A stretch of DNA of 35,144 nucleotides from Subdoligranulum sp. (GCA_014799685.1 JAAVHN010000028.1:33534-68677); one strand, 5' to 3'. Shown: positions 1 to 7,777, counted from the stretch's first letter. Notes: a model not told the origin generated them from the letters alone. Numbers and translations are program-made.

Positions 1-629
1 TCCGCCGCCTTGTTCGCAATGTCAAACAGCGCACCCGTGGCCACCAGCGTCACGTCCTTGCCCTCGCGCACCTTGGTGCCCTTGCCGATCTCGAAATGAT
101 AGGTTTTTTCGTCGAACACCACGGGAACGGGCGCACGGCCCAGGCGGACATAGACCGGGCCGTCGTACTCGATCATGGCCTTTACGGCCGCGCGCATCTC
201 CACGGCGTCGCCGGGATTGATGACGACCATATTCGGGATCGCCGCCATCAGCGCAAGATCCTCGATGGCCTGATGCGTCGCGCCGTCCGGGCCGACGGCG
301 ATGCCGCCGTGGCTGCCGCAGATCTTGACATTCAGCTTCGGATAGGCGACAGAATTGCGGATCTGCTCAAACGCGCGGCCGGCCGCGAATACGGCAAACG
401 TGCAGGCAAACGGAATCTTACCCGTTGTGGAAAGGCCGGCGGCGGTATCGATCAGATCGGCCTCCGCAATGCCCATATCAAAAAAGCGCTCGGGGATGGC
501 CTCCTTGAATTTACAGCTCATCGTCGCCTGTGCAAGATCGGCATCCAGCACAACGACATTCGGATTTTCCCGGCCATATTTGACAATTGCCTCGCCAAAG
601 GCCGCTCTTGTTGCAATCATTTCCCTCAT
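1..629 (-). CDS. Transketolase C-terminal subunit (partial, runs off window start)
   Basis: Second half of a split transketolase: it carries the pyrimidine-binding domain, which pairs with the N-terminal subunit to move two-carbon units between sugar phosphates in the cytoplasmic non-oxidative pentose phosphate pathway. I translated this frame by hand. It starts MREMIATRAAFGEA, is open to the window edge (about 209 residues visible of an expected roughly 310), and contains the family blocks DMGIAEADLIDTAAGLS, PFACTFAVFAAGRAFEQIR and GSHGGIAVGPDGATHQ. The start at 629 lies 4 bp after the stop of the N-terminal subunit gene and is preceded by GGGGGAG, so the two halves are almost certainly co-translated. 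A second ATG three codons downstream is possible. DXS-type enzymes share this fold, but the split arrangement and the partner gene favour transketolase. The C-terminal third is outside the window. Confidence 0.93.
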   Translation of the reverse strand, partial: MREMIATRAAFGEAIVKYGRENPNVVVLDADLAQATMSCKFKEAIPERFFDMGIAEADLIDTAAGLSTTGKIPFACTFAVFAAGRAFEQIRNSVAYPKLNVKICGSHGGIAVGPDGATHQAIEDLALMAAIPNMVVINPGDAVEMRAAVKAMIEYDGPVYVRLGRAPVPVVFDEKTYHFEIGKGTKVREGKDVTLVATGALFDIANKAA

Positions 630-633
630 CGTC

Positions 634-1449
634 TTACTCCCCCAAATCCTTCAGCGCTTGTGCCACCAGCTCGGCAGACGGCGCCTTGCCGTGCCAGCCC
701 ACCTGGTTTTCCATATACGATACACCCTTGCCCTTGACGGTGTTCAGGACGATCATCGTGGGCATGCCCTTCGTGGCCTTTGCCTGTTCGATGGCATCGA
801 GAATCTCGGCGGCATTGTGCCCGTCCACCGTCAGCACATTCCAGCCGAACGCAGCAAATTTGCCGCCGATGTTTACGTTGCCGATGACGTCCTCGATGGT
901 GCCGTCGATCTGCAAGTGGTTGTGATCCACAAAACCGATCACATGGTCCAGCTTGTAATGCACGGCGCTCATCGCGGCCTCCCACACCTGGCCCTCCTCG
1001 ATCTCACCGTCGCCCATCAGGCAATAGACGTAGTAATCCTTGCCGTCCAGCCGGCCGCCGAGTGCGATGCCGTTCGCCACAGAAAGGCCCTGGCCCAGCG
1101 ATCCGGTGCTCACATCCACACCCGGCGTTTTGCCGGAATACGGATGTCCCTGCAGCATCGCGCCAAGCTCGCGCAGATGCTCCAGCTCCTCCATCGGGAA
1201 GTAACCCTTCATCGCCAGCGCCGCATACAGCGCGGGGCAGGCATGGCCCTTGCTCATCACGAAGCGGTCGCGGTCTTCCCACTGCGGGTTTTGGGGGTCG
1301 ATGTTCATCACGTCGAAATACAGCGCCGCCACAAGATCCGCGCAGCTGAGCGATCCGCCCGGATGCCCGGATCCGGCCTTGCCGACCATCCGCACAATGT
1401 TCCTCCGGATTTCTCTGGCCTTTTGTTCGATGTTCTGGATGTCATGCAT
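634..1449 (-). CDS. Transketolase N-terminal subunit
   Basis: N-terminal (thiamine diphosphate-binding) half of a split transketolase, 271 residues, usual length for this subunit. Visible motifs are GKAGSGHPGGSLS near residue 25, the GSLGQGLSVANGIALGG block, and the ThDP/Mg2+ signature beginning GDGEIEEGQVWEA and ending near DHNHLQIDG. The final block usually reads D-x-N-x-LQ-DG, which fits. An upstream in-frame ATG would add 22 charged residues. I chose the ATG at 1449 because AAAGGAAACAGGTG sits just before it and the family begins near here. It lies downstream of rpiB (111-bp gap) and directly upstream of the C-terminal subunit, so the three genes form one pentose-phosphate unit. Cytoplasmic; works as a heterotetramer with the neighbouring subunit. 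Confidence 0.94.
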   Translation of the reverse strand: MHDIQNIEQKAREIRRNIVRMVGKAGSGHPGGSLSCADLVAALYFDVMNIDPQNPQWEDRDRFVMSKGHACPALYAALAMKGYFPMEELEHLRELGAMLQGHPYSGKTPGVDVSTGSLGQGLSVANGIALGGRLDGKDYYVYCLMGDGEIEEGQVWEAAMSAVHYKLDHVIGFVDHNHLQIDGTIEDVIGNVNIGGKFAAFGWNVLTVDGHNAAEILDAIEQAKATKGMPTMIVLNTVKGKGVSYMENQVGWHGKAPSAELVAQALKDLGE

Positions 1450-1560
1450 CGTTTTCACCTGTTTCCTTTCTTCCTGTTCCGGTCGTTTTGCGGCGGGTCT
1501 TTTTTCTTTGTCCATCCTTATTTTTGCGCCCTGCCCGCCTGCAGGGCCGTGTACGCTGCA

Positions 1561-2010
1561 TCAGCCGTGCTGCCGGCGCTCGATGTCCGTGATCAGATCG
1601 ACGCGCCGCTGGTGGCGCCCGCCCTCGAATTCGGCGCCGAGCCACGCATCCACAATCATTTTTGCCAATTCTGCGCCAACCACGCGCGCGCCGAAGGCAA
1701 GGATATTGGTGTTGTTATGCTGTTTCGAAAGCTTTGCGGAGTACGGCTCGCTGCATACCACGGCGCGAATGCCATCCACCTTATTTGCCGCAAGTGAAAT
1801 GCCCACGCCTGTGCCGCAGATCAAAATGCCGCAGTCGGCCTCGCCGCTTTGCACCGCAAGCGCCGCGCGCTCGCCGTACACCGGATAATCGCAGCTCTCC
1901 GGCGTATTGGTGCCGCAGTCTACGATCTCGTGCCCCTGCGCTTTCAAATACGGCACCAATTCCCCTTTTAAATCCAGCGCCGTATGGTCGTTTCCGATTG
2001 CGATTTTCAT
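1561..2010 (-). CDS. rpiB: Ribose-5-phosphate isomerase B
   Basis: RpiB/LacAB-family sugar-phosphate isomerase, 149 residues, the normal length. It interconverts ribose 5-phosphate and ribulose 5-phosphate in the non-oxidative pentose phosphate pathway. The sequence shows the opening MKIAIGNDHTALDLK, the active-site loop CGTGVGIS with its catalytic cysteine, and the NILAFGARVVG block. The start at 2010 is set by GGGGAG seven bases upstream. LacA/LacB galactose-6-phosphate isomerase subunits share the fold, but a single gene next to transketolase halves argues for RpiB. It leads the rpiB-transketolase unit, with a candidate promoter at 2277-2305 and a long leader of about 260 nt containing purine-rich repeats. 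Cytoplasmic. Confidence 0.93.
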   Translation of the reverse strand: MKIAIGNDHTALDLKGELVPYLKAQGHEIVDCGTNTPESCDYPVYGERAALAVQSGEADCGILICGTGVGISLAANKVDGIRAVVCSEPYSAKLSKQHNNTNILAFGARVVGAELAKMIVDAWLGAEFEGGRHQRRVDLITDIERRQHG

Positions 2011-2094
2011 TGGCAGCTCCCCTCTTGTTTTTGAACGCGCCTCTTTTCAGGCATCCCGCGCCACACCGTGCGGCGCCTCATCTGGCGCTTTTTT

Positions 2095-2161
2095 GTGCCC
2101 TTTCTCTTTTGCAAGCCTTCTCTTTTTGCGCCCCTTCTCTTTTTGCACGCTCCCTCTTTTT
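2095..2161. repeat. Four tandem 16-17 bp repeats in the rpiB leader
   Basis: Read on the plus strand the units are pyrimidine rich (for example GCGCCCCTTCTCTTTTT at 2128-2144). Units lie at 2095-2110, 2111-2127, 2128-2144 and 2145-2161. On the transcribed minus strand each copy reads as AAAAAGAGAAGG followed by GC-rich bases, so the leader RNA carries several Shine-Dalgarno-like tracts upstream of the real rpiB site. Confidence 0.75.
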
Positions 2162-2276
2162 GTGTTTTGAGGGATTTGAAAAAAAGAAGGACGCGCCGCT
2201 TTGGATGTCTCTTCCAAAATCATCCTTTCAGAAGCGCAGCATCGCCTTGCCGGAAAATGCATCCCCGGTAATTTCC

Positions 2277-2305
2277 ATAATAACATCTCTCCTTTTAAAA
2301 TGCAA
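2277..2305 (-). promoter_or_regulatory. Candidate sigma-A promoter for rpiB-transketolase
   Basis: On the minus strand TTGCAT (2305-2300) and TATTAT (2282-2277) are separated by 17 bp. It lies directly after the terminators of the ribosomal operon and points into rpiB, about 270 bp upstream of its start. A possible 16-residue ORF with an AAGGAG site overlaps the same bases. Confidence 0.55.
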
Positions 2306-2317
2306 TCCAAAATGCGG

Positions 2318-2370
2318 CCCAAAAAGAAAAACAAATTTTGCAGCCTCATCTGCAGGCGCAAAATTTGTTT
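2318..2370 (-). terminator. Second rho-independent terminator after rpsR
   Basis: AAACAAATTTTGC (2329-2341) pairs perfectly with GCAAAATTTGTTT (2358-2370), 13 bp. On the minus strand the stem is followed by TTTTTCTTTTT. Downstream of the first terminator, so the ribosomal operon ends in a tandem pair. Confidence 0.85.
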
Positions 2371-2377
2371 GATTGTG

Positions 2378-2415
2378 CGAACAAAACCGAGGGCCATCTT
2401 TCGAATAGCCCTCGG
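2378..2415 (-). terminator. First rho-independent terminator after rpsR
   Basis: CCGAGGGC (2387-2394) pairs with GCCCTCGG (2408-2415), 8 bp, 13-nt loop. On the minus strand it is followed by TTTTGTTCG. It lies 60 bp past the rpsR stop. Confidence 0.8.
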
Positions 2416-2473
2416 CTTCTAAAACCATTTTCAGGAATTGCGCATCCATCCCGCATTTTGCCGGATGCAGCGA

Positions 2474-2731
2474 TCAATCGCTGATATACGGCAGCAGTGC
2501 AACGTGGCGCGCGCGCTTGATGGCGACGGTGAGCTCACGCTGGTGGAACGCGCAGGTACCGGTAACGCGGCGGGGAATGATCTTCGCGCGCTCGGAAATA
2601 TACTTGCGCAGACGGGGAATGTCTTTATAGTCGATGTGGTCGATGCGATCCACGCAGAAGCTGCAAACCTTCTTGCGGCGTCCGCGCGGACGGCCGCCAC
2701 GGCTGTCCTGACGGTCTCTGTCGAAAGGCAT
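2474..2731 (-). CDS. rpsR: 30S ribosomal protein S18
   Basis: S18 of the small ribosomal subunit, 85 residues, typical length. It binds next to S6 on the platform of the 30S subunit. Clear family signatures are [37 protein letters not shown] and [20 protein letters not shown]. The N-terminal stretch ([18 protein letters not shown]) is strongly basic, as usual in Firmicutes. The start at 2731 follows an excellent AGAAGGAGG site seven bases upstream. It is the last gene of the rpsF-ssb-rpsR operon; rplI, which follows in many bacteria, is absent here and is replaced by two terminators. Confidence 0.98.
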   Translation of the reverse strand: MPFDRDRQDSRGGRPRGRRKKVCSFCVDRIDHIDYKDIPRLRKYISERAKIIPRRVTGTCAFHQRELTVAIKRARHVALLPYISD

Positions 2732-2877
2732 GTTCGTATCCTCCTTCTCTCAAAGTAGCAGGCGGCATGGCCTGCAGGCCATACACGCTGCCCCGCCGCC
2801 CGGCGGGGATCATTTGCTTTGGGCACGCCCTGTGGGCCGGGGAACAAATCTTCCGGCCCCGTCCCTTCCGGCTGCCC

Positions 2878-3360
2878 TTAGAACGGAATGTCGTCGTTGT
2901 CGTCGATCACCGCGAAATCATCGGCGCTGCCGACCGCGTAGCTGACGGGCTCTGCCGAAACGGGACGCGCTGCGGGCGCCTGCTGTGCGGGCGCGCTGTA
3001 GCCGCCCTGGCCGCCATATGCGCCCTGGCCCCCGCCGCTGCTGCGCTCGCCGGTGAAGCTGACGTTATTCGCCACCACCTCGAACGCAGTGCGCTTGTTG
3101 CCCTGCTTGTCCTCATAATTGCGCGTCTGGATGGAACCTTCCACGGCAATGAGGTTTCCCTTGCGGAAATACTTGCAGACAAACTCCGCCGTCTGGCGCC
3201 AGACCACGATATCGATGAAATCGGCCTTACGCTCTTCGCCCGCGCGCACGAAGTTGCGGTCCACCGCGATGCGGAACGAGCAGGTCGCAATGCCGCTCGT
3301 TGTATGGCGCAGCTCGGGATCCGCCACAAGGCGGCCCATCAAGACTACTACATTCAGCAT
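2878..3360 (-). CDS. ssb: Single-stranded DNA-binding protein
   Basis: Homotetrameric ssDNA-binding protein used in replication, recombination and repair; 160 residues. The OB fold covers about residues 1-105 (MLNVVVLMGRLVADPELR, FRIAVDRNF, DFIDIVVWRQTAEFV, GNLIAVEGSIQTRNYED). A Gly/Ala/Pro-rich linker follows at about 108-140, and the acidic partner-binding tip ends DDIPF. Its ATG overlaps the rpsF stop by one base (TAATG), and a GGAGG lies inside the end of rpsF, so the two are translationally coupled. A 146-bp spacer with a short GC-rich palindrome (ATGGCCTGCAGGCCAT) separates it from rpsR. Confidence 0.98.
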   Translation of the reverse strand: MLNVVVLMGRLVADPELRHTTSGIATCSFRIAVDRNFVRAGEERKADFIDIVVWRQTAEFVCKYFRKGNLIAVEGSIQTRNYEDKQGNKRTAFEVVANNVSFTGERSSGGGQGAYGGQGGYSAPAQQAPAARPVSAEPVSYAVGSADDFAVIDDNDDIPF

Positions 3361-3686
3361 TATTCCGCCTCCGTTTCCGCTTTCGCTTCGCTCTTCGCCG
3401 CTTCTTCTTCCTTCGCGACGATCATCGAGCGCATCACGCCGTCGGTGATCTTGTAGACGCGGTCCAGCTCAGCGGGGAAATCGGGCCCGCTCGTGAAGTG
3501 GATGAGCGTGTAGATGCCTTCGTTCTGCTTATTGATCGGATAAGCAAGGCGGCGGCGTCCCCATTCCTCGACAGAATCGATCGTACCGTTCGCTTCGATG
3601 AGGGATTTGAACTTGCCAACCAGCGCAGCGGTGGCCTCCTCGTCGAGTGTCGCCGCCGTCACCAGCATGGTTTCGTACTTTGCCAT
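3360..3686 (-). CDS. rpsF: 30S ribosomal protein S6
   Basis: S6 of the 30S platform, 108 residues, pairs with S18. Family features are MAKYETMLVTAATLDEEATAAL, EEWGRRRLAYPINKQNEG and GVMRSMIVAK, followed by a short acidic Lys/Glu/Ala tail. An upstream open frame would add 50 residues, but the ATG at 3686 has a near-perfect AAAGGAGGTG site seven bases upstream and matches the family start. First gene of the operon, driven by the promoter at 3807-3836. The S6-S18 pair can repress this operon in other bacteria by binding the leader RNA; the leader here is about 110 nt, but I could not identify that element with confidence. Confidence 0.97.
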   Translation of the reverse strand: MAKYETMLVTAATLDEEATAALVGKFKSLIEANGTIDSVEEWGRRRLAYPINKQNEGIYTLIHFTSGPDFPAELDRVYKITDGVMRSMIVAKEEEAAKSEAKAETEAE

Positions 3687-3806
3687 TTCTGTGCACCTCC
3701 TTTTGGACATAAGGCCCCTTTGACGGGGCAAGGATATGCCCGCTTTTGCATGGGGCGGATGTCTGGAAATGCTTTCCAAAAAAACGCCTTTTGCAGCGAG
3801 CATCTT

Positions 3807-3836
3807 ATTATACAACAAAACCGCCGCACCCGTCAA
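3807..3836 (-). promoter_or_regulatory. Sigma-A promoter of rpsF-ssb-rpsR
   Basis: On the minus strand TTGACG (3836-3831) and a perfect TATAAT (3812-3807) are separated by 18 bp, 120 bp upstream of the rpsF start. Four CTGCAAGA copies lie just upstream of it. Confidence 0.85.
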
Positions 3837-3850
3837 GCTTTTCTTTTACG

Positions 3851-3900
3851 GTCTTGCAGTCTTGCAGTCAACCCCGCAGTCTTGCAGCACGGTCTTGCAG
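3851..3900. repeat. Four GTCTTGCAG repeats upstream of the rpsF promoter
   Basis: GTCTTGCAG occurs at 3851-3859, 3859-3867, 3879-3887 and 3892-3900, that is four copies in 50 bp (minus-strand sense CTGCAAGAC). They begin 15 bp upstream of the -35 box and end 60 bp before the sensor-kinase stop. They could be a protein-binding cluster or a recent local slippage product. Confidence 0.7.
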
Positions 3901-3961
3901 ACAATCCTCCGGCAGCCCGCCGCCGTTTGCCGTTCCTTTCCATCCTTTTGCCGCAAACCGG

Positions 3962-6943
3962 TCATTGCCGTCCATCGCGATCGGACTCCGCCCTTTTGTC
4001 CAGCACCTGTTGGATGGTGGTTTTCAGGTTCTCAAGCTGAACGGGCTTTGCAATGTGTGCGTCCATGCCGGATTCAATGGCCTCCCGCACATCATCCACA
4101 AAGGCGTTGGCGGTCATGGCAATGATGGGCAGCGACCCCGCCGAGGGATGGCTGCTTGCGCGAATCGTCCGGGTGGCGGTGTAGCCGTCCATCACGGGCA
4201 TCTGCACATCCATCAGAATCAGGTCGTAGTCCCCCGGCTGAGAGGCCTCGAATTTGTCAACAGCCTCCTGACCATTGGAAGCAGAATCACAGACGGCCCC
4301 CAGCGAGCCGAGAATTTTGAGCAGAATGATCCGGTTGACCTCGATGTCATCCACCACCAGGACGTGCTTATTCCGAACCACATCGGCGCTGCTTTCCTCC
4401 GGCTTGTCATGGCCGCTGCCCATGACCCTCTTGACGGCCTCCTTGAAGGTACTCATAAAGAAGGGCTTTGGCATGAAATGATCCACGCCAATCTCCTTTG
4501 CCTCCTGCTCAATATCGCTCCAATCATAAGCGGTGAGAAGAAGAATCGGGATCTTATCCGGGTAATTTTTGCGGATGAGCCGGGCGGTCTCTACGCCGTC
4601 CAGGGTGGGCATCTTCCAGTCCAGCAGAATCATGTCGTAGGGCTGGCCCGCTTCCCGGTGCTCCCGCATCATCTCGACGGCGGTATGCCCGTTGGTGGCG
4701 TAATCCGTAATCACACCCACCTTGGACATCGCCTTGACAATATGGCAGCAAGCCTCCTCATCGTCGTCCGCGACGATCAGCCTGCACAGCTTGTGATCCT
4801 TCCAGAACGAGGGATCCACATCCTTCTCCTGGATGCGGAATTCAATCTCCACTGTGAAAGTACTGCCCTCGCCGAGCTTGCTCTCCACCGCAATCGTACC
4901 GCCCATCAGCTTCACCAGATTTTTGGTGATGGGCATCCCCAGGCCGGTTCCCTGGATCTCGTGGACAGCCGCATTATCTTCCTCGCGGGTAAACGGCTCG
5001 AACAGCACCTTCTGATACGCCTCGCTCATACCCATGCCATTGTCGCTGACGGTAAAGCGGACGCGGCTGTAATCGCTGACCACCTGGGGCATTTCTTCCA
5101 CCCTGAGCTGGATGGTCCCGTTCTCCGGGGTGTACTTCACGGCGTTGGACAGCAGGTTTATCAGAACCTGATTGAGCCGCATCTTGTCGCCCAACAGGTG
5201 CTCGAAGCCCATGTGGGTGGCCACAATATCAAAATTCTGGCCCTTTGCCTTCGTTTGGGGCCGGATGATGGTATTGACCTCATCAATGACATCGGCTATA
5301 TTCATTTCCGACAAGCTCAGGGTGGCGCTGCCGCTCTCGATCTTGTTCATGTCCAGCACATCGTTGATCAGCCCCAGCAGATGCTGGCTGGCCGACTCGA
5401 TTCGCCGGTTATACTCCAGAACCGCATCGGGGTCGTTCACCTCGTCCCGCATGAGCGTCAAAAAGCCAATAATGGCGTTCATGGGTGTGCGGATATCATG
5501 GCTGACACTGGAGAGAAAGGCGCTTTTGGCGTCACTGGCCGCCTCGGCCATGTGCAGGGCCTCGGCCAGATTGTCCAGATTTTTCCGCTCCTTGGTGCGG
5601 TTCGAAAAGTAGGTCACCCGCTTTTTGCGCCCCTGAATTTCAACACAGTACGTGTTCTCCAAAAAATACGCATGTTCACCGGTTACGGAATTGATCCGCT
5701 CTGTGTTTCTGGGCGTCGCCATCTCCCCGGGGCGCAGGGCCTGGACTTCTGCGTAATAGGCGGCGGTGCCCTGTGCGTCGGCGGCCATATCGGCAGCCTG
5801 GAAGCTGTCGGCCAGCTCCTCCGGCGCAATGCCAAGCACCCGCTCCAGATTGGGGCTGACATAATCCAGCTTTTCCGTCTCATGGTCAAAGATGGTATAC
5901 AGATCGTCCGTGTTTTGCGCGAGAAATGTAAAAGAGAACTCGAACAGCTGCGACTGATAGGCTCTTTCCAGTTCCTTTGCCCGGATCTCCTTTTGAATCC
6001 GCCATATGAGAACAATAAAGGTCGCGCAGGCCGCCAGCATCAGCGCAAAGAACCCGATCACCAGCTGAGAATCATGCAGAATTCCGTTCGCCTCATTCTG
6101 AATGGCGTCCATCGGGACAATGCAGAGGATATACCAGCCCTCCATGCTCTTGAGGGGCGCAAAGGTATAAACATAGCTGCCGTTGTCTGCCTGAAAGACA
6201 ATGCTTCCTGTCTGCTGCGCTTCCAGCGATGACCGGAAGGCGTCGATATTCGCTTGAGATGCGTGGGTAGCGGAGAGCGCATCAAAAACATTATTATAAG
6301 CCGAGCCCTCGCTTCTCAGAACAGACCGCAGCAGGATATCGCCTTCCGGGTTCAAAATGTAGCCGAAGCCCTGTCCGTCGTAAATCGAGAGGGTAAAGGT
6401 CTCCAGCACCCTGCTGCGCTCATAGGCTTTTTGTACCAGGCCCCTGTGCCCATTCTGAAAGGTGAAGGTTTCATAGTAGCCAAACATGGGGACGCCGGTA
6501 AAAATGCCGGTATAATTATCCCACAGCCCTTTGTCGGATAAACTGCGGAAGAACGTGAGCTGCTCCTCATTCAGCTGGATCACGTCCGGATACTCTCTGC
6601 GGCTGCTGCAGGCCCAGCCATCGTCCAGACAAAGGACAGAATAAACCGAATCCGCATCCTCGATCATTTGCAGCTGGTCATGGGCAAGCTGATCTGTCAT
6701 GTCTTCCAGCATGGCAAAATAATCCGCATAGGTATGCAGCCGTTCCCGGTCTTCGGAGACGAAATTCTCAAAAGCCTGACGCTGCTGCAAGGTTCGATCC
6801 ATCACATCCTGAATCGCATCGCTCTTCAGATTGTCCTTCACGTTATTCAGATAGATCACTGCGCCGAGCGCCATGCTCCCCATGCAGATAATGATCAACC
6901 CGGCCAAAAGTATCCGCTGATATTTCCGGATCTTTTCGATCAT
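3962..6943 (-). CDS. Hybrid sensor histidine kinase with two receiver domains
   Basis: Membrane hybrid sensor kinase, 993 residues. In order: cytoplasmic tip, TM1 (about 10-34), an extracytoplasmic Cache-like sensor (about 40-285), TM2 (about 292-314), a PAS-like domain (about 335-450), HisKA with the phospho-accepting His482 (SSVSHDIRTPMNAIIGF), HATPase_c (N box LINLLSNAVKYT, G1 DNGMGM, G2 GTGLGM), a first receiver (Asp775 in MILLDWKMP, DDD at 726-728) and a second receiver (Asp912 in LILMDVQMP). No Hpt or DNA-binding output domain is present and no dedicated partner lies next to it, so its downstream target is unknown. The frame could extend 12 residues upstream, but AAGGAG before 6943 decides the start. 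It has its own promoter at 7007-7035. Confidence 0.95.
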   Translation of the reverse strand: MIEKIRKYQRILLAGLIIICMGSMALGAVIYLNNVKDNLKSDAIQDVMDRTLQQRQAFENFVSEDRERLHTYADYFAMLEDMTDQLAHDQLQMIEDADSVYSVLCLDDGWACSSRREYPDVIQLNEEQLTFFRSLSDKGLWDNYTGIFTGVPMFGYYETFTFQNGHRGLVQKAYERSRVLETFTLSIYDGQGFGYILNPEGDILLRSVLRSEGSAYNNVFDALSATHASQANIDAFRSSLEAQQTGSIVFQADNGSYVYTFAPLKSMEGWYILCIVPMDAIQNEANGILHDSQLVIGFFALMLAACATFIVLIWRIQKEIRAKELERAYQSQLFEFSFTFLAQNTDDLYTIFDHETEKLDYVSPNLERVLGIAPEELADSFQAADMAADAQGTAAYYAEVQALRPGEMATPRNTERINSVTGEHAYFLENTYCVEIQGRKKRVTYFSNRTKERKNLDNLAEALHMAEAASDAKSAFLSSVSHDIRTPMNAIIGFLTLMRDEVNDPDAVLEYNRRIESASQHLLGLINDVLDMNKIESGSATLSLSEMNIADVIDEVNTIIRPQTKAKGQNFDIVATHMGFEHLLGDKMRLNQVLINLLSNAVKYTPENGTIQLRVEEMPQVVSDYSRVRFTVSDNGMGMSEAYQKVLFEPFTREEDNAAVHEIQGTGLGMPITKNLVKLMGGTIAVESKLGEGSTFTVEIEFRIQEKDVDPSFWKDHKLCRLIVADDDEEACCHIVKAMSKVGVITDYATNGHTAVEMMREHREAGQPYDMILLDWKMPTLDGVETARLIRKNYPDKIPILLLTAYDWSDIEQEAKEIGVDHFMPKPFFMSTFKEAVKRVMGSGHDKPEESSADVVRNKHVLVVDDIEVNRIILLKILGSLGAVCDSASNGQEAVDKFEASQPGDYDLILMDVQMPVMDGYTATRTIRASSHPSAGSLPIIAMTANAFVDDVREAIESGMDAHIAKPVQLENLKTTIQQVLDKRAESDRDGRQ

Positions 6944-7006
6944 GCTACATCGCTCCTTATCTGAAAAATTCGGCCACACAAATCTTTTTATAACGCTCTT
7001 TACTGT

Positions 7007-7035
7007 ATCATAATACCAATGAAAATATCTGTCAA
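7007..7035 (-). promoter_or_regulatory. Sigma-A promoter of the hybrid sensor kinase
   Basis: On the minus strand a perfect TTGACA (7035-7030) and TATGAT (7012-7007) with a 17-bp spacer, 64 bp upstream of the kinase start. Confidence 0.82.
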
Positions 7036-7193
7036 CACCGTTTTCATTTTATGCGCAGAAATCAAATTTGGTCGTATGGATCGATTTGCATTTATGGATT
7101 GTTTTTGTTGCATGTTGGGTGGAAACAGGCTCGCTGCATTCCCGCTTTCACATTTTTTGCAGGCCCGTCTTTTCCACACCATTTGCCTGTTGT

Positions 7194-7655
7194 TCAAAGC
7201 ACCTCGAACAGCGCCTCTGTTTCTACGGGGATCCTGCCGGGCAGCGCGTTCACGCCGATGGCCGAGCGCGAGGGCAGGCCGGGGCTTTCGCCGAACAGAT
7301 CCTTCAGCAGCTGCGTTCCGCCGTTCGCGACGGCGGGCTGATCGTGGAAGTCATCCGTGCTCTGCACAAATGTCGTGATCTTCACCACACTCTTCACACG
7401 GTTCAAATCGCCGATTTCCGCCTGCAGCACAGCCAGCACGTTCAGCATACAATCGCGTGCGTACACCTGCCCCTGTTCCACGGTAAACTCCCGGCCAAGG
7501 CAGCCCTCCACCGGCACGCCGGTTACAGGGCCGCAGCCCGATACATAATACAGGCCGTTGCCAAACGCCTTGCAGGAAGCATACAGTCCGCCGCGCGGCG
7601 GCGCAGGGGGCAGCTCCAGCCCCAGCTCTTTCAGTTTTTCGTAAACTTGCATCAT
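7194..7655 (-). CDS. Rid-family (YjgF/YER057c/UK114) imine/enamine deaminase
   Basis: Rid-superfamily protein, 153 residues. Characterised members form cytoplasmic trimers and hydrolyse reactive imines or enamines released by PLP enzymes and amino-acid oxidases. Here the frame shows ASCKAFGNGLYYVSGCGP, GQVYARDCMLNVLAVLQAEIGDLNRV and VKSVVKITTFVQS. Arg130, within GLPSRSAIGVNALP, matches the arginine needed for imine deamination in RidA. It lies downstream of an N-acyl-D-amino-acid deacylase and a DSD1-type PLP enzyme; the PLP enzyme could generate exactly such imines. Two adjacent ATGs at 7655 and 7652 are possible; AAAGGCGGAACA lies just before them. A GCCGGC hairpin with TTTT lies between this gene and the deacylase, so it may be expressed at a different level. 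Longer than classic RidA (about 128 residues), so probably another Rid subgroup. Confidence 0.88.
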   Translation of the reverse strand: MMQVYEKLKELGLELPPAPPRGGLYASCKAFGNGLYYVSGCGPVTGVPVEGCLGREFTVEQGQVYARDCMLNVLAVLQAEIGDLNRVKSVVKITTFVQSTDDFHDQPAVANGGTQLLKDLFGESPGLPSRSAIGVNALPGRIPVETEALFEVL

Positions 7656-7737
7656 TGTTCCGCCTTTCCTTTTTATTGAATGAATGACATCCATTTGCCC
7701 GCAAAAAATCATCCTGCATTATTTCCGTATGCCGGGC

Positions 7738-7756
7738 AAAAGCCGGCGTCGCCGGC
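7738..7756 (-). terminator. Possible weak intra-operon terminator upstream of the Rid gene
   Basis: GCCGGC-GTC-GCCGGC (7742-7756) forms a short GC hairpin followed on the minus strand by TTTT. It lies 22 bp after the deacylase stop. The stem is short and the T-run brief, so it may only reduce read-through. Confidence 0.4.
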
Positions 7757-7777
7757 GCGTCCCTGCAGCCGGCTCGG

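Larger units (their letters stand above)
2011..2473. other. Intergenic region between rpsR and rpiB
   Basis: This 463-bp stretch holds, in minus-strand order, two tandem terminators for the ribosomal operon, a candidate promoter for rpiB, a possible 16-residue ORF (2228-2278) and a leader with four 17-bp purine-rich repeats. There is no convincing longer gene; overlapping open frames on both strands have no family features and poor starts. Confidence 0.7.

Noticed and set aside
2047-2397. A 116-codon minus-strand frame in the rpsR-rpiB gap
   Set aside because: It crosses a terminator stem, a promoter and low-complexity Lys/Arg-rich repeats, with no family match and no good ribosome site.
3687-3806. 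S6-S18 autoregulatory RNA element in the rpsF leader
   Set aside because: The family knowledge makes it plausible, but I could not see the characteristic fold with certainty in this leader.
3746-6232. A plus-strand open frame of 828 codons antisense to the hybrid sensor kinase
   Set aside because: It mirrors the kinase in a GC-rich genome, has His/Leu/Arg-rich low-information sequence, no ribosome site and no family motif.
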